Origin: a virus
Virus record (IMG/VR): IMGVR_UViG_3300029624_000070
Span: 1-28,265 of that record
Reading direction: 5' to 3' (one strand)
DNA: 28,265 nucleotides
The notes below the pieces were generated by a model, which saw only the letters and a program-made list of their open reading frames with translations, was not told the origin of the DNA and did not search any database. The position numbers were made by a program, and so were the translations under genes. Shown here piece by piece: positions 21,597-28,265 of this stretch (position 1 is the stretch's first letter; the number at the start of each line of letters is the position of its first letter).

Positions 21597-23604
21597 CGTT
21601 ATAGGGCGGTCACTGACCCGGGAAGTCACTGCCGAGCAAATCAACGCGCGCGGCGAAGGCGGTGCCATGCGCCGCATGGGTGAGGTGCGCGAAATCAACG
21701 TCGAGGCGCGCACGGTCGAACTTGCGTTCTCGAGTACGACGCCGGTGCGCCGCTGGTTCGGCGATGAGGTGCTTTCCCACGACGGCGATGCGGTGGTTCT
21801 CGACCGGTTGCTTGATGGCGGCGCGGTTCTGGTTGGGCACAATTGGGACGATCAGGTCGGCGTTGTGCAAAGCGCGCGCGTCGATTCCGATGGCGTCGGG
21901 CGCGCTGTCGTGCGGTTCGGCAAGAGCGCCCGCGCCGACGAGATCTTTCAAGACATTGTCGACGGCATTCGGCAGCACGTCTCCGTTGGCTATCGGGTGA
22001 TCACGATCAGCGAGGAAATTCGGGAAGGTCAGCCGAACCTTGTCACGGTCACGCGCTGGGAGCCGTTCGAGGTTTCGGTTGTGCCGGTGCCGGCTGATCC
22101 GAATGTCGGCATCGGTCGGGCGATGGGAAATCCGCCAGAGGCAGGCGGTGAAGAAGCCCGGCAAACTGGCGGAGAGAATGCGGGCGCGGTGGCCGAGCCC
22201 AACGATACAGGACAAAGGGAAACACAGATGAAAACCATCATCACCCGCGACGCCGAGGGCAATCTTGTCCGGGCAAGGGTCGACGAAAACGACCAGATTA
22301 TCGAAGTGATCGAGGTGCTTGAACGCGCGGGCGCGGCGGAAACTGCCATGCTGTCGCGTGTGCAGGAACAGGAAGCGACCCGCGTGCGCGAATTGACCGA
22401 TCTGGGCCGCGAGTACGGCGCGGCGGATCTTGCAACCGAAATGATCGCCGGGCGCCATGGCGTGTCCGATATGCGCGAACGGTTGCTGGACCACCTGCAC
22501 CAGCGCAGCACACAGGACCGCCAGCTTTCCGAGCGCTCTGGCATCGGCCTGACCGATAGCGAGACAGAGCAATTCTCATTCCTGCGTGCGATCCGGGCCC
22601 TTGCAAACCCGGCGGACCGCAGCGCGCAGGAAGCCGCCGCCTTTGAATTCGAGGTGTCCGACGCAGCTGCGGATGCGCAGGGCCGTGATGCACAAGGTGT
22701 CATGGTGCCGATGGATGTGTTGATGCGCGCACCTCTCAACACCGGCAGCGGCGGTGCCACGGCGGCGGACACCGGCGGCAACACGATTGCCAATCCGCTG
22801 CTGACGCAGAGCTTTATCCAGATGCTGCGCGCCCGGGCGATCCTGCTGCAGCTTGCAACGCCGTTGATGGGGTTGGTGGGCAATCCTGACATTCCGACGC
22901 AAGAGGGCGGGGCCGCCGGCTACTGGATCGGAGAGGATGACGAGGCGGCAGAAGACCTGTTGAGCCTCGGACAGCGCCAATTTTCGCCGAAAACCGTCGC
23001 GGCCTACTCTGAGATCACCCGCCGCACGCTGAAACAGTCGAGCATGGATATCGAGGCGCTTGTGCGCAGTGACCTTGCGCTTGCCTTGGCGGCGACACTG
23101 GATCTGGCTGGTTTCTATGGCACCGGCACCGATGATCAGCCACTTGGGATTGCCAATGCAAATGGCGTGAACGTGGTGGATTTCGCGGGCGCCGGATCTG
23201 GGGGTGGCGTCGCAATGCCGACCTGGGACGAAGTGATCCAGATGGAAAGCGATATCGCTGCCGCCAATGCTGACGTGAACCGCATGGCCTATGTACAAAA
23301 CGCAAAGATGCGCGGCCATTTCAAGAGCACTCAGAAGTTCACAGGCACCAATGGCGCACCGATCTGGGAAAGCGACAACACCGTCAACGGCTATCGCGGC
23401 GAGGTCACCAACCAAATTGCAAACGGCGACGTGTTCCACGGCGATTTTTCCAATGTGCTTGTGGGTATGTGGGGCGGCCTCGATATCACTGCCGACCCCT
23501 TCACGCACAGCCGTCGCGGTCGCTTGCGTGTTGTGACCATGCAGGATGCAGACTTTGTTCTGCGCCACCCGGCGGGTCTCTGCTACGGCACCGACGCCAG
23601 CTAA
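21523..23604 (+). CDS. Prohead protease-major capsid fusion protein (HK97-like)
   Basis: A 693-residue protein. Residues about 50-200 are a U35/HK97-type prohead protease with His106 in 'VLVGHNWDDQVGVV' and Ser154 in 'IRQHVSVGYRVI', followed by 'EPFEVSVVPVPADP'. Residues about 200-235 are a linker. Residues 236-693 are the capsid protein, with a scaffold-like delta helix region and the HK97 fold ('YSEITRRTLKQSSMDIEALV', a G-loop-like region and 'MAYVQNAKMRG'). An ATG at 22228, with AAGGGA 8 nt upstream, could initiate the capsid part alone (458 residues). The GTG start at 21523 has a perfect AAGGAGGG. Confidence 0.92.
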   Translation: MDSQPKPAPEKPIQTPTQTPTKASDVIGRSLTREVTAEQINARGEGGAMRRMGEVREINVEARTVELAFSSTTPVRRWFGDEVLSHDGDAVVLDRLLDGGAVLVGHNWDDQVGVVQSARVDSDGVGRAVVRFGKSARADEIFQDIVDGIRQHVSVGYRVITISEEIREGQPNLVTVTRWEPFEVSVVPVPADPNVGIGRAMGNPPEAGGEEARQTGGENAGAVAEPNDTGQRETQMKTIITRDAEGNLVRARVDENDQIIEVIEVLERAGAAETAMLSRVQEQEATRVRELTDLGREYGAADLATEMIAGRHGVSDMRERLLDHLHQRSTQDRQLSERSGIGLTDSETEQFSFLRAIRALANPADRSAQEAAAFEFEVSDAAADAQGRDAQGVMVPMDVLMRAPLNTGSGGATAADTGGNTIANPLLTQSFIQMLRARAILLQLATPLMGLVGNPDIPTQEGGAAGYWIGEDDEAAEDLLSLGQRQFSPKTVAAYSEITRRTLKQSSMDIEALVRSDLALALAATLDLAGFYGTGTDDQPLGIANANGVNVVDFAGAGSGGGVAMPTWDEVIQMESDIAAANADVNRMAYVQNAKMRGHFKSTQKFTGTNGAPIWESDNTVNGYRGEVTNQIANGDVFHGDFSNVLVGMWGGLDITADPFTHSRRGRLRVVTMQDADFVLRHPAGLCYGTDAS

Positions 23605-23626
23605 TCAGCCCATAATTTAGACCTCT

Positions 23627-23654
23627 GGCCTGATCGGGCCGGGGGCATTCCCCC
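23627..23654. repeat. Tandem GC-rich hairpins after the capsid gene
   Basis: GGCC-TGATCG-GGCC (23627-23640) is followed directly by GGGGG-CATT-CCCCC (23641-23654). They sit in the 68-nt gap between the capsid gene and the next gene. No T tract follows. Such hairpins may partly stop transcription or stabilise the abundant capsid mRNA. Confidence 0.5.
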
Positions 23655-23672
23655 TGAACAAGGATCGAAATC

Positions 23673-23906
23673 GTGTCTGATACCAAGAAACCGCAGAAAA
23701 AGACCTTCGCCGTCACCAGTGCCTTTGTCTGGGACAAGGTGATCAAGAAGCCGGGCGACAAGGTCGATCTGACCGCAGCCGAAGCCCACGGGCTGAAAGC
23801 ACGCGGCAAGATCGAAGAGCCAACGGCGAAACCAGCCAGCAAGAAGGCCGCAGCGACCGACGCAGCCAATGCCGGCACGGCAGCAGCGGCCAAAGCGCCC
23901 TCCTAA
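23673..23906 (+). CDS. Small Lys/Ala-rich head protein, unknown
   Basis: A 77-residue basic protein. The first 45 residues are structured-looking ('FAVTSAFVWDKVIKKPGDKV DL') and the tail is a low-complexity Ala/Lys/Thr/Pro stretch. It lies between capsid and head-tail connector genes, where head decoration or connector accessory proteins are typical. The GTG start has AAGGA upstream. The stop overlaps the next start by one base. I do not know its family. Confidence 0.6.
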   Translation: MSDTKKPQKKTFAVTSAFVWDKVIKKPGDKVDLTAAEAHGLKARGKIEEPTAKPASKKAAATDAANAGTAAAAKAPS

Positions 23907-24217
23907 TGCCCACGCCGAACTGGGATAATCCCGACGCCTTCCTGTCAGTTGATGATTTTGCCCTTGAGGCGAGTGTCTTGCCACAGGGGGGCGTTTCGCG
24001 TCTGGTGCGAGGCATCTTCGACGAGCCTTATTTCAATGCTCAATTGGGTGAATATGAGGCTGACAGTTCCGAGCCGCGCCTGACGTGCAACGAGTTGGAC
24101 GTCACGGATTTAGCCCCGCATGACGCCGTCGAGGTGGCTGGCCGTGCCTACTACCTTGCGACCTATCCGCAACCCGACGGCACCGGTTTGGCGGTGCTGC
24201 GCCTAGTGCCGGAATAG
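23906..24217 (+). CDS. Head-tail connector protein (gpFII-like)
   Basis: A 103-residue small beta-rich protein, with 'FDEPYFNAQLGEYEADSSEP' and 'DAVEVAGRAYYLATYPQPDG' followed by 'AVLRLVPE'. This matches the phage head-tail attachment protein family (lambda FII type), whose members form a ring at the bottom of the head. The order capsid, small protein, FII-like, Z-like is the lambda head-tail order, which supports the call. Confidence 0.7.
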   Translation: MPTPNWDNPDAFLSVDDFALEASVLPQGGVSRLVRGIFDEPYFNAQLGEYEADSSEPRLTCNELDVTDLAPHDAVEVAGRAYYLATYPQPDGTGLAVLRLVPE

Positions 24218-24221
24218 CGCG

Positions 24222-24770
24222 ATGCTTGCCTTTGACTTTGACCAAAGCGAGTTGCATCGGATCGCGGACGAGTTCGACGCCAGCGAAAAGGATTTGCGCG
24301 CAGCTTATTCCCGCGCATTGCGGCGCACATCGCAGAGCATGAAAACCCGCGCCCGCAAGGGGTTGCGCACCAAACTGCACCTGCGCACCGCTGCAGAACT
24401 GCGACGTCGTTTGCAGGGATTTCGATTTAAGCGCACCGCAGACATGGGCACCGTTCGCATGTGGTTCGGCCTGAACGATCTGCGCGTTTCGGCTTTCAAG
24501 GGTCGGGCTGTAAAGACTGCGACCGGCGCAAGCTTCGCAGGTCATGCTTTTGAGGGCGGTTTCATTGGCAGGAACGCCAAGGGCCGGCCAACGGTCAAGC
24601 ATCGGGCCGGATCGCGCGCCTATCCGATCAAAGAGGCCAGAATGCCAATCGACGACGAAGCCGAGACCTATATCGAGGACGAGGTTTTCGGCGATATCGA
24701 AGATGTGTTTTTTCACTATTTCCGGGCCGAGGTGCGCGCCCGCACGATTTATGGAGTGGGCAAGGCATGA
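24222..24770 (+). CDS. Minor tail protein Z-like (tail completion)
   Basis: A 182-residue protein. Its N-terminal half is basic and helical ('AYSRALRRTSQSMKTRARKG'), with a central 'WFGLNDLRVSAFKG' and C-terminal 'KEARMPIDDEAETYIEDEVF', a pattern shared by lambda gpZ and HK97 gp10-like tail completion proteins. It directly follows the FII-like gene and overlaps the next gene by 4 nt. In lambda, Z is needed to make tails that join heads. Confidence 0.7.
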   Translation: MLAFDFDQSELHRIADEFDASEKDLRAAYSRALRRTSQSMKTRARKGLRTKLHLRTAAELRRRLQGFRFKRTADMGTVRMWFGLNDLRVSAFKGRAVKTATGASFAGHAFEGGFIGRNAKGRPTVKHRAGSRAYPIKEARMPIDDEAETYIEDEVFGDIEDVFFHYFRAEVRARTIYGVGKA

Positions 24771-25303
24771 CCCGAACTGTTGACTTGGACGTGATGCACG
24801 ACGCGATGATCGCGCAGATTGCCGACTGGTTTCCGACGCTCGAGACGGTCGGTGACTATCAGGAAGATCGCAGAACATTGCCTGTTCCGGCGGTTCTGAT
24901 CGAATTGATCGACATGGAAGGCGACCCGGATGCAGACCCCGGCACCGGTCAAGCGCCTTTCGTTTCCAAATGGGTCGCGCGGGTAATCCTTGGCTCCAAA
25001 GCGGAAACCGTGAAACGAGAGGTGCGCAAACTTGCCGCGGCGTTGGGAGCGAAAGTGCATCAGCAGCGGTGGGGCCAGGCTGTGAGCCCCGCGCAGGTGA
25101 CCTACATCGGCCCGGACGCCTTCGACCCTGATTTTGACAAATTCGAGGTTTGGGCGGTTGAGTGGGATCAACAGATCGACCTGGGGGAAAGCGTCTGGAC
25201 GGGCGAGGGCGTTGTTCCGCAGGTGGTCAAGGTAGGGTGGTCGCCGGATATCGGCCCGGGCAATGAAGCCGACTATTCCGACAGCGTCGAGGCTGCGCCA
25301 TGA
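24767..25303 (+). CDS. Phage tail protein, possible tail terminator
   Basis: A 178-residue protein, alpha/beta: a helical start ('MHDAMIAQIADWFPTLETVG'), then 'PAVLIELIDMEG', 'ARVILGSKAETVKREVRKLA', and a long acidic end. The position after gpZ-like and before the spike gene, and the mixed fold, fit proteins capping the tail tube (tail terminator, gpU-like). I do not recognise a specific family. Both ends overlap neighbours by 4 nt, so it is coupled in the structural operon. Confidence 0.5.
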   Translation: MTRTVDLDVMHDAMIAQIADWFPTLETVGDYQEDRRTLPVPAVLIELIDMEGDPDADPGTGQAPFVSKWVARVILGSKAETVKREVRKLAAALGAKVHQQRWGQAVSPAQVTYIGPDAFDPDFDKFEVWAVEWDQQIDLGESVWTGEGVVPQVVKVGWSPDIGPGNEADYSDSVEAAP

Positions 25304-25677
25304 GTTACGGAGCCGCTAGGAGCGAACAGGCGCGCGAGGGTATTGTGCGTTTCGGTGTCGTGACCGCATTGGACCCGGGCGCGGCGCGAGCGAAGGTCAG
25401 TTTCGGGGGCGAGAATGAAAGCGGTTGGTTGCCCTGGCTTGCTCCCCGGGCGGCTGCGATCAGCGTCTGGGCGCCCCCCAGCGAGGGGGAGCAGGTGATC
25501 GTTCTGTCGGAGTCTGGCGATACCGCGCAGGGCGTTATAATTGGATCTGCGTTCAGCAATGGCAATGCGAGCCCAGCCGCAAGCGCCGGCCTGTTCAAGA
25601 TCCAGGTCGGCCCGTCCTCGATTGAAATCGACGCGAGCGGAATCCGCATCAAAGCCCCCAAGATTGATTTGAACTGA
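25300..25677 (+). CDS. Baseplate assembly protein V (spike)
   Basis: A 125-residue protein. An OB-fold N-terminal half ('GIVRFGVVTALDPGAARAKV', 'ENESGWLPWLAPRA', 'PPSEGEQVIVLSESGD') leads to a short beta-helical end ('SIEIDASGIRIKAPKIDLN') made of alternating residues. This is the P2 gpV/Mu gp45 family, the membrane-piercing spike of contractile tails. It is shorter than P2 gpV (211 aa), with a compressed beta-helix. Its stop overlaps the PAAR gene as TGATG. Confidence 0.85.
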   Translation: MSYGAARSEQAREGIVRFGVVTALDPGAARAKVSFGGENESGWLPWLAPRAAAISVWAPPSEGEQVIVLSESGDTAQGVIIGSAFSNGNASPAASAGLFKIQVGPSSIEIDASGIRIKAPKIDLN

Positions 25678-25967
25678 TGCCAGCGGTGACCCGAAAAGGA
25701 GATAGCTGCACTGGACACGGGGATTTTCCACCTCGACCCAGCACCGGCGGCAGCGGCACAGTGTTTGTCAACGGAAAGCCTGTTCACCGCCAAGGCGATG
25801 CTTGGGCGGTGCATTGCAACCCGCTGAATGTCTGTCATGGCGGCAGTCTATCAGCCGGGTCGGGAACGGTGTTCGTCGAGGGCAAGGAAATCGGCCGGAT
25901 CGGTGATCCAGTCGGCTGCGGCTCGTCCGTGGCAAGCGGTTCGGACGACGTGTTTGCGGGCGGTTGA
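25677..25967 (+). CDS. PAAR-domain spike tip protein
   Basis: A 96-residue protein with repeated glycine/histidine motifs: 'KGDSCTGHGDFPPRPS', 'FVNGKPVHRQGDAWAVH', 'CHGGSLSAGSGTVFVEGKEI' and 'RIGDPVGCGSSVASGS'. PAAR proteins form a metal-bound cone that sharpens the gpV spike. Visible His and Cys residues could hold the metal. It has the TGATG coupling typical of this operon at its start. Its own stop is also part of a TGATG, but the ATG there now leads to an immediate stop; see the insertion entry. Confidence 0.85.
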   Translation: MPAVTRKGDSCTGHGDFPPRPSTGGSGTVFVNGKPVHRQGDAWAVHCNPLNVCHGGSLSAGSGTVFVEGKEIGRIGDPVGCGSSVASGSDDVFAGG

Positions 25968-26007
25968 TGTGTTGAATTGCCACTGAATTGATAGCTTGCT
26001 TCCAAGA

Positions 26008-26142
26008 GCGGCCTTTCGAGTGCCGCGCGGAAGGCGAACCACAGGCATGCGCAGGAGAGCAACCTTTGCAAGGTCAGGGGGACGGGTACAATTCCTGTAC
26101 TGACCGGCCTTAAGCGGCCGTTCGCTACGGGGCATAGGGCCC
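26008..26142 (+). ncRNA. Strongly foldable non-coding leader, possible structured RNA
   Basis: A series of hairpins: GCGGC/GCCGC (26008-26012 with 26022-26026), ACCTT/AAGGT (26062-26066 with 26070-26074), GGTCA/TGACC (26072-26076 with 26101-26105) enclosing GTACA/TGTAC (26086-26090 with 26096-26100), GGCC/GGCC (26106-26109 with 26116-26119), and GGGC/GCCC (26130-26133 with 26139-26142). The second and third share bases, so they are alternative states. The 26072-26105 part resembles a tRNA acceptor/T-arm minihelix. It matches no RNA family I know. Orientation follows the downstream gene. Confidence 0.35.
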
Positions 26143-26419
26143 AGACCAGCGTGGACGTTGGGCTATTAGGTCCGGATGATCGCAGTGTGGACAAAAAGAA
26201 CTTTTTCGTAGCGACTGCGCCAATGTCGGTTTCCGGGCGACAACGTACAAAAAACGCGATTACTCAAAATCATGCAGACCGACGAAGGAATAAATTCTTC
26301 AGGTCGTTAAGTGTCACTGGTTCATCGCCGTCGAAATGATTTGCCTTACGCAAGTTCTGGGATACGCATTACTAGAGCAAAATGCGATAAACAGCCCGAA
26401 ATTTGGATCGGAATGAACT

Positions 26420-27547
26420 ATGACACTGGGTGCTCTGATTGAGATGCCTGCGCATCTGATCATCGTGAGTGACTTGCTTGCGACAGGCGGCGGGACGTGC
26501 ATCACTCCGTCGAACATCACGATAGACGATATCCAGCTCGTGAACAGAGCGGACAGCAATTCCAGTTTGGTTCGTAAGTTCCTCACCCTAAGTGAAAGTC
26601 GGATGGTGACATTTGCAGGTCGGGCGTGCCAAATTGTTGAACTTTCAAAGTCATTTCACCCTGTCCTTAGCGATGGCACGGATTCCCGTTTGATGGTGCA
26701 GGAGGCAATGGAGGTTTATTGGGAATTTCTTGAGAAATACACGCCACTCGGATCTTCGGCGCTGCAAGGCCCCCAATTTTTGGGCACCGTCGACGGAGCG
26801 CTATTCGGTAGCGCTAAACGCGATGGCGGTTGCTATCCAGATGGAGACCGGTATTCGTCAAATCTATTAGGCGAGTTCCATGCTATCGGGACCGGAGCCA
26901 AGGATTTCATTGCTTTGGTCAAGGGATTTGAGGGCACCTTAAAAACCAAACCAGAAACCTCGGACCAAATGCTAGAGCAGAACTGTCGCCTATTAAAAGT
27001 GGTTACGGCTTCTAAGCTATTCATAGATGAGGGTGACCCAAAAAGCCGAGATACCTGGGGCGGTATGCTGGACTTCCGAATTCTCGACTTTGTCAATCGC
27101 CGAACACTCAGAGATCCAAGTCAAATGTACCTGTCTGTGACTGTAAACTGGGATCGAAACCCCACCATGTTCGAAATCGGTCACAAAGTCGTCTGGATCG
27201 ATCCGCACAGCGCTGACCGATCATTGTCGATCTTCTTGCGCGGCGAGAGAGAGGCAACATATCAAAGGCTAGACTGGAAGATCTGCGATTTGATTAAACC
27301 GGATCATACGCCGCCACCGCAGCTAGGTTCATCGAAGTGTCCAAACGAAGTTCACATAATCTTCCATCATTGCAAGAGAGATCAGATCTTTGAATCCCAC
27401 TACGACTTGAGTGGAAGCGACTTGGATTGCTTTCGCTATGATTTCCAGTCAAGGCCACCAGATTTCACACGCTTTCCAAGCCTACACAATCTTATTACTC
27501 GTGAGGTCCGAGACGGCTACCTTCGCGCACTACTCGGACCTCGTTGA
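26420..27547 (+). CDS. Proteasome-like Ntn-hydrolase with novel C-terminal extension
   Basis: A 375-residue protein. The N-terminal about 235 residues follow the proteasome beta/HslV/Anbu pattern: Thr2 right after Met (the nucleophile once Met is removed, no propeptide), 'LIIVSDLLATGG' with Asp18 (Asp17 in proteasome numbering), Lys53 in 'VRKFLTLSES' before 'TFAGRACQIVEL' (Lys33, after a longer loop), 'HAIGTGAKDFIALV' (the Gly-Ser-Gly helix-dipole loop) and 'SRDTWGGMLDFRI' (the Asp166/Gly170 loop). Residues about 235-375 are an extra domain I do not recognise. HslV is about 175 and Anbu about 240 residues. It stands alone in the inserted segment, without an ATPase partner. A defence or moron role is inference. 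Confidence 0.65.
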   Translation: MTLGALIEMPAHLIIVSDLLATGGGTCITPSNITIDDIQLVNRADSNSSLVRKFLTLSESRMVTFAGRACQIVELSKSFHPVLSDGTDSRLMVQEAMEVYWEFLEKYTPLGSSALQGPQFLGTVDGALFGSAKRDGGCYPDGDRYSSNLLGEFHAIGTGAKDFIALVKGFEGTLKTKPETSDQMLEQNCRLLKVVTASKLFIDEGDPKSRDTWGGMLDFRILDFVNRRTLRDPSQMYLSVTVNWDRNPTMFEIGHKVVWIDPHSADRSLSIFLRGEREATYQRLDWKICDLIKPDHTPPPQLGSSKCPNEVHIIFHHCKRDQIFESHYDLSGSDLDCFRYDFQSRPPDFTRFPSLHNLITREVRDGYLRALLGPR

Positions 27548-27957
27548 GAGTTGGTTTTGTCCAAGGCAAAGAGAGGATGTCTCATTTCGTCAATAGCAAT
27601 GCCTTTGGACGCTCGCTTGTGTTACGGCATGGCCGCAACGTTGGTCCAAACGGATGTCCGGTTTTCCCCGTTCTTTGTGCAGTGTAGTACGCGCGTCTGT
27701 GGCAGGCGGGCCTGCTTTGGGCTGGCTACGTTCTCAGCCTTGAGGCGGTTGAGCTGCGGAACTTTCCCGTTTGGACGACTTCCGACTTACCCAAACCAAA
27801 GGCCCGCTATCAGCACGACGGGTGTCTACTGAACATGCTGATATTGCCTACCTAACTGTGATGTTGCTCGATGCCAACAGGTATCAGTTTATCTCATCGG
27901 CAGCAGAAGGGAAAACCGCCAGAGGCGCGCGGGGCGGATCTCAGCAAAGATCGCCTC
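27548..27957. other. Gap between accessory gene and gpW
   Basis: There is no convincing gene. A frame from ATG 27577 is open for 36 codons, meets TAG at 27685, and continues open to TAA at 27853-27855; it could be a decayed gene. A frame from ATG 27871 joins gpW in phase but lacks a ribosome site. A hairpin with stems GGCG/CGCC and ATCT/AGAT lies within 27934-27955, immediately before the gpW ATG. AAAACCGCCAGAGG (27912-27925) also occurs at 15311-15324. Confidence 0.4.
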
Positions 27958-28265
27958 ATGATCGGCATCGACGCAACCACGGGTAAGCACATTTCGGGAC
28001 TGGCGCATTTGCGCCAGTCTGTGCGCGATATCCTTACCACCCCCATCGGGACGCGGGTTATGCGGCGCGACTATGGTAGCCGTCTCTATCGTCTTGTTGA
28101 TGCGCCGATGAATGCCGCCACGCGCCTCGATATGGTGGCAGCGACCTACGAGGCCTTGGAAACTTGGGAGCCACGCCTCGATCTTGAAAGCGTCAGCGTC
28201 GGGGTTTCGGAGCCCGGCAACGTGGTCATTGATTTGGTTGGGCGGTATTTGCCAACCGGCGAGAC
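27958..28265 (+). CDS. Baseplate assembly protein W (gp25-like), partial
   Basis: 102 residues are seen before the window ends. The pattern 'HISGLAHLRQSVRDILTTPI' followed by 'GTRVMRRDYGSRLYRLVDAP' is characteristic of the GPW/gp25 family: P2 gpW, T4 gp25, TssE. It is a wedge protein of contractile baseplates, which settles the tail type as myovirus-like. The ATG at 27958 matches the usual N-terminus of the family ('MIGIDATTGKHISGLAHLRQ'). The gene has lost the short spacing to PAAR seen among its upstream neighbours. Truncated by the window edge. Confidence 0.9.
   Translation, partial: MIGIDATTGKHISGLAHLRQSVRDILTTPIGTRVMRRDYGSRLYRLVDAPMNAATRLDMVAATYEALETWEPRLDLESVSVGVSEPGNVVIDLVGRYLPTGE

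Larger units (their letters stand above)
25970..27957. other. Candidate inserted accessory segment between PAAR and gpW
   Basis: In contractile-tail phages PAAR/gpV and gpW are normally adjacent. Here about 2 kb of AT-richer sequence intervenes, with one gene, a foldable leader and no other recognisable phage gene. ATG at 25967-25969, overlapping the PAAR stop as TGATG, recurs at 27958-27960 as the gpW start. Joining the two would restore a coupled junction like the one at 25675-25679. No terminal inverted repeats or transposase were seen, so the mechanism is unknown. The boundaries are inference. Confidence 0.45.

Noticed and set aside
26072-26105. Complete tRNA gene
   Set aside because: Only an acceptor-like stem and a T-arm-like loop (TACAATT) are present; there is no D or anticodon arm and no CCA end.
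26151-26339. 62-codon frame in the leader of the cargo gene
   Set aside because: GTG start without ribosome site, very basic composition, no family; overlaps the end of the structured region.
25970-27957. Group I or group II self-splicing intron
   Set aside because: No domain V-like hairpin, no GTGYG start, no reverse transcriptase or homing endonuclease, and the insertion lies between genes rather than inside one.
1-28265. CRISPR array, insertion sequence or transposase
   Set aside because: No regularly spaced direct repeats and no transposase-like protein were found; the only recombinase is the phage integrase.

Overview
The window reads as most of a temperate tailed phage (prophage or phage genome) of an alphaproteobacterium, probably Rhodobacterales. 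The evidence is GC-rich coding, many 1-4 nt stop/start overlaps, small regulators and DUF families common in roseobacter prophages, and a tRNA-Leu(CAA) attachment core. The head is lambda-like: GpA-type terminase, lambda-family portal, and a prohead protease fused to the capsid protein. The tail genes (spike gpV, PAAR tip, gpW/gp25 baseplate protein) point to a contractile tail. The genome runs off the right edge inside gpW.

Layout. 1-319: attachment region holding the 3' half of a tRNA-Leu(CAA), with no 5' half on its left, then a terminator. 320-6489: one leftward operon with integrase, an AlpA/MerR-like excisionase, an ASCH-like protein, a small SAM methyltransferase, a large cytosine-5 methyltransferase, a DUF2303 protein and three small unknowns. 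6490-8899: the control region, with two leftward HTH repressors, one rightward accessory gene, and two intergenic regions carrying the same family of short palindromes. 8900-12646: rightward early genes, namely a small Cro-like regulator, an adenine-type methyltransferase, a replication protein with repeats inside its gene (probable origin), a GcrA-like HTH protein, a PD-(D/E)XK DUF1064 nuclease and a Mor-like activator. 12660-15312: eleven tightly packed very small genes, mostly membrane proteins of unknown role. 15378-16758: lysis cassette, with a holin-like protein, a membrane domain fused to a GH24 lysozyme, and a lipoprotein with spanin-like topology. 16931-25967: packaging, head, connector and spike genes. 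25970-27957: an apparent insertion between the PAAR gene and gpW.

How it works together (inference). The repressor at 8445-8750 lies beside one palindrome array. The same palindromes sit in front of the leftward integration/methylation operon, so one repressor may control both arms. The replication, Mor-like, lysis and structural genes all read rightward and could form one long lytic programme, with a second promoter possibly just ahead of the terminase.

Most unusual content. (1) The insertion between PAAR and gpW carries a 375-residue protein. Its N-terminal part matches the proteasome beta/HslV/Anbu Ntn-hydrolase pattern: Thr directly after Met, then Asp, Lys, a GTG loop and a D..GG motif in order. 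A strongly foldable non-coding leader precedes it, and removing the segment would restore a TGATG-coupled PAAR-gpW junction. (2) A holin-like membrane domain is fused in frame to a signal-anchor lysozyme. (3) The cytosine methyltransferase carries about nine tandem repeats in its target-recognition region. (4) A block of small membrane proteins precedes the lysis genes.
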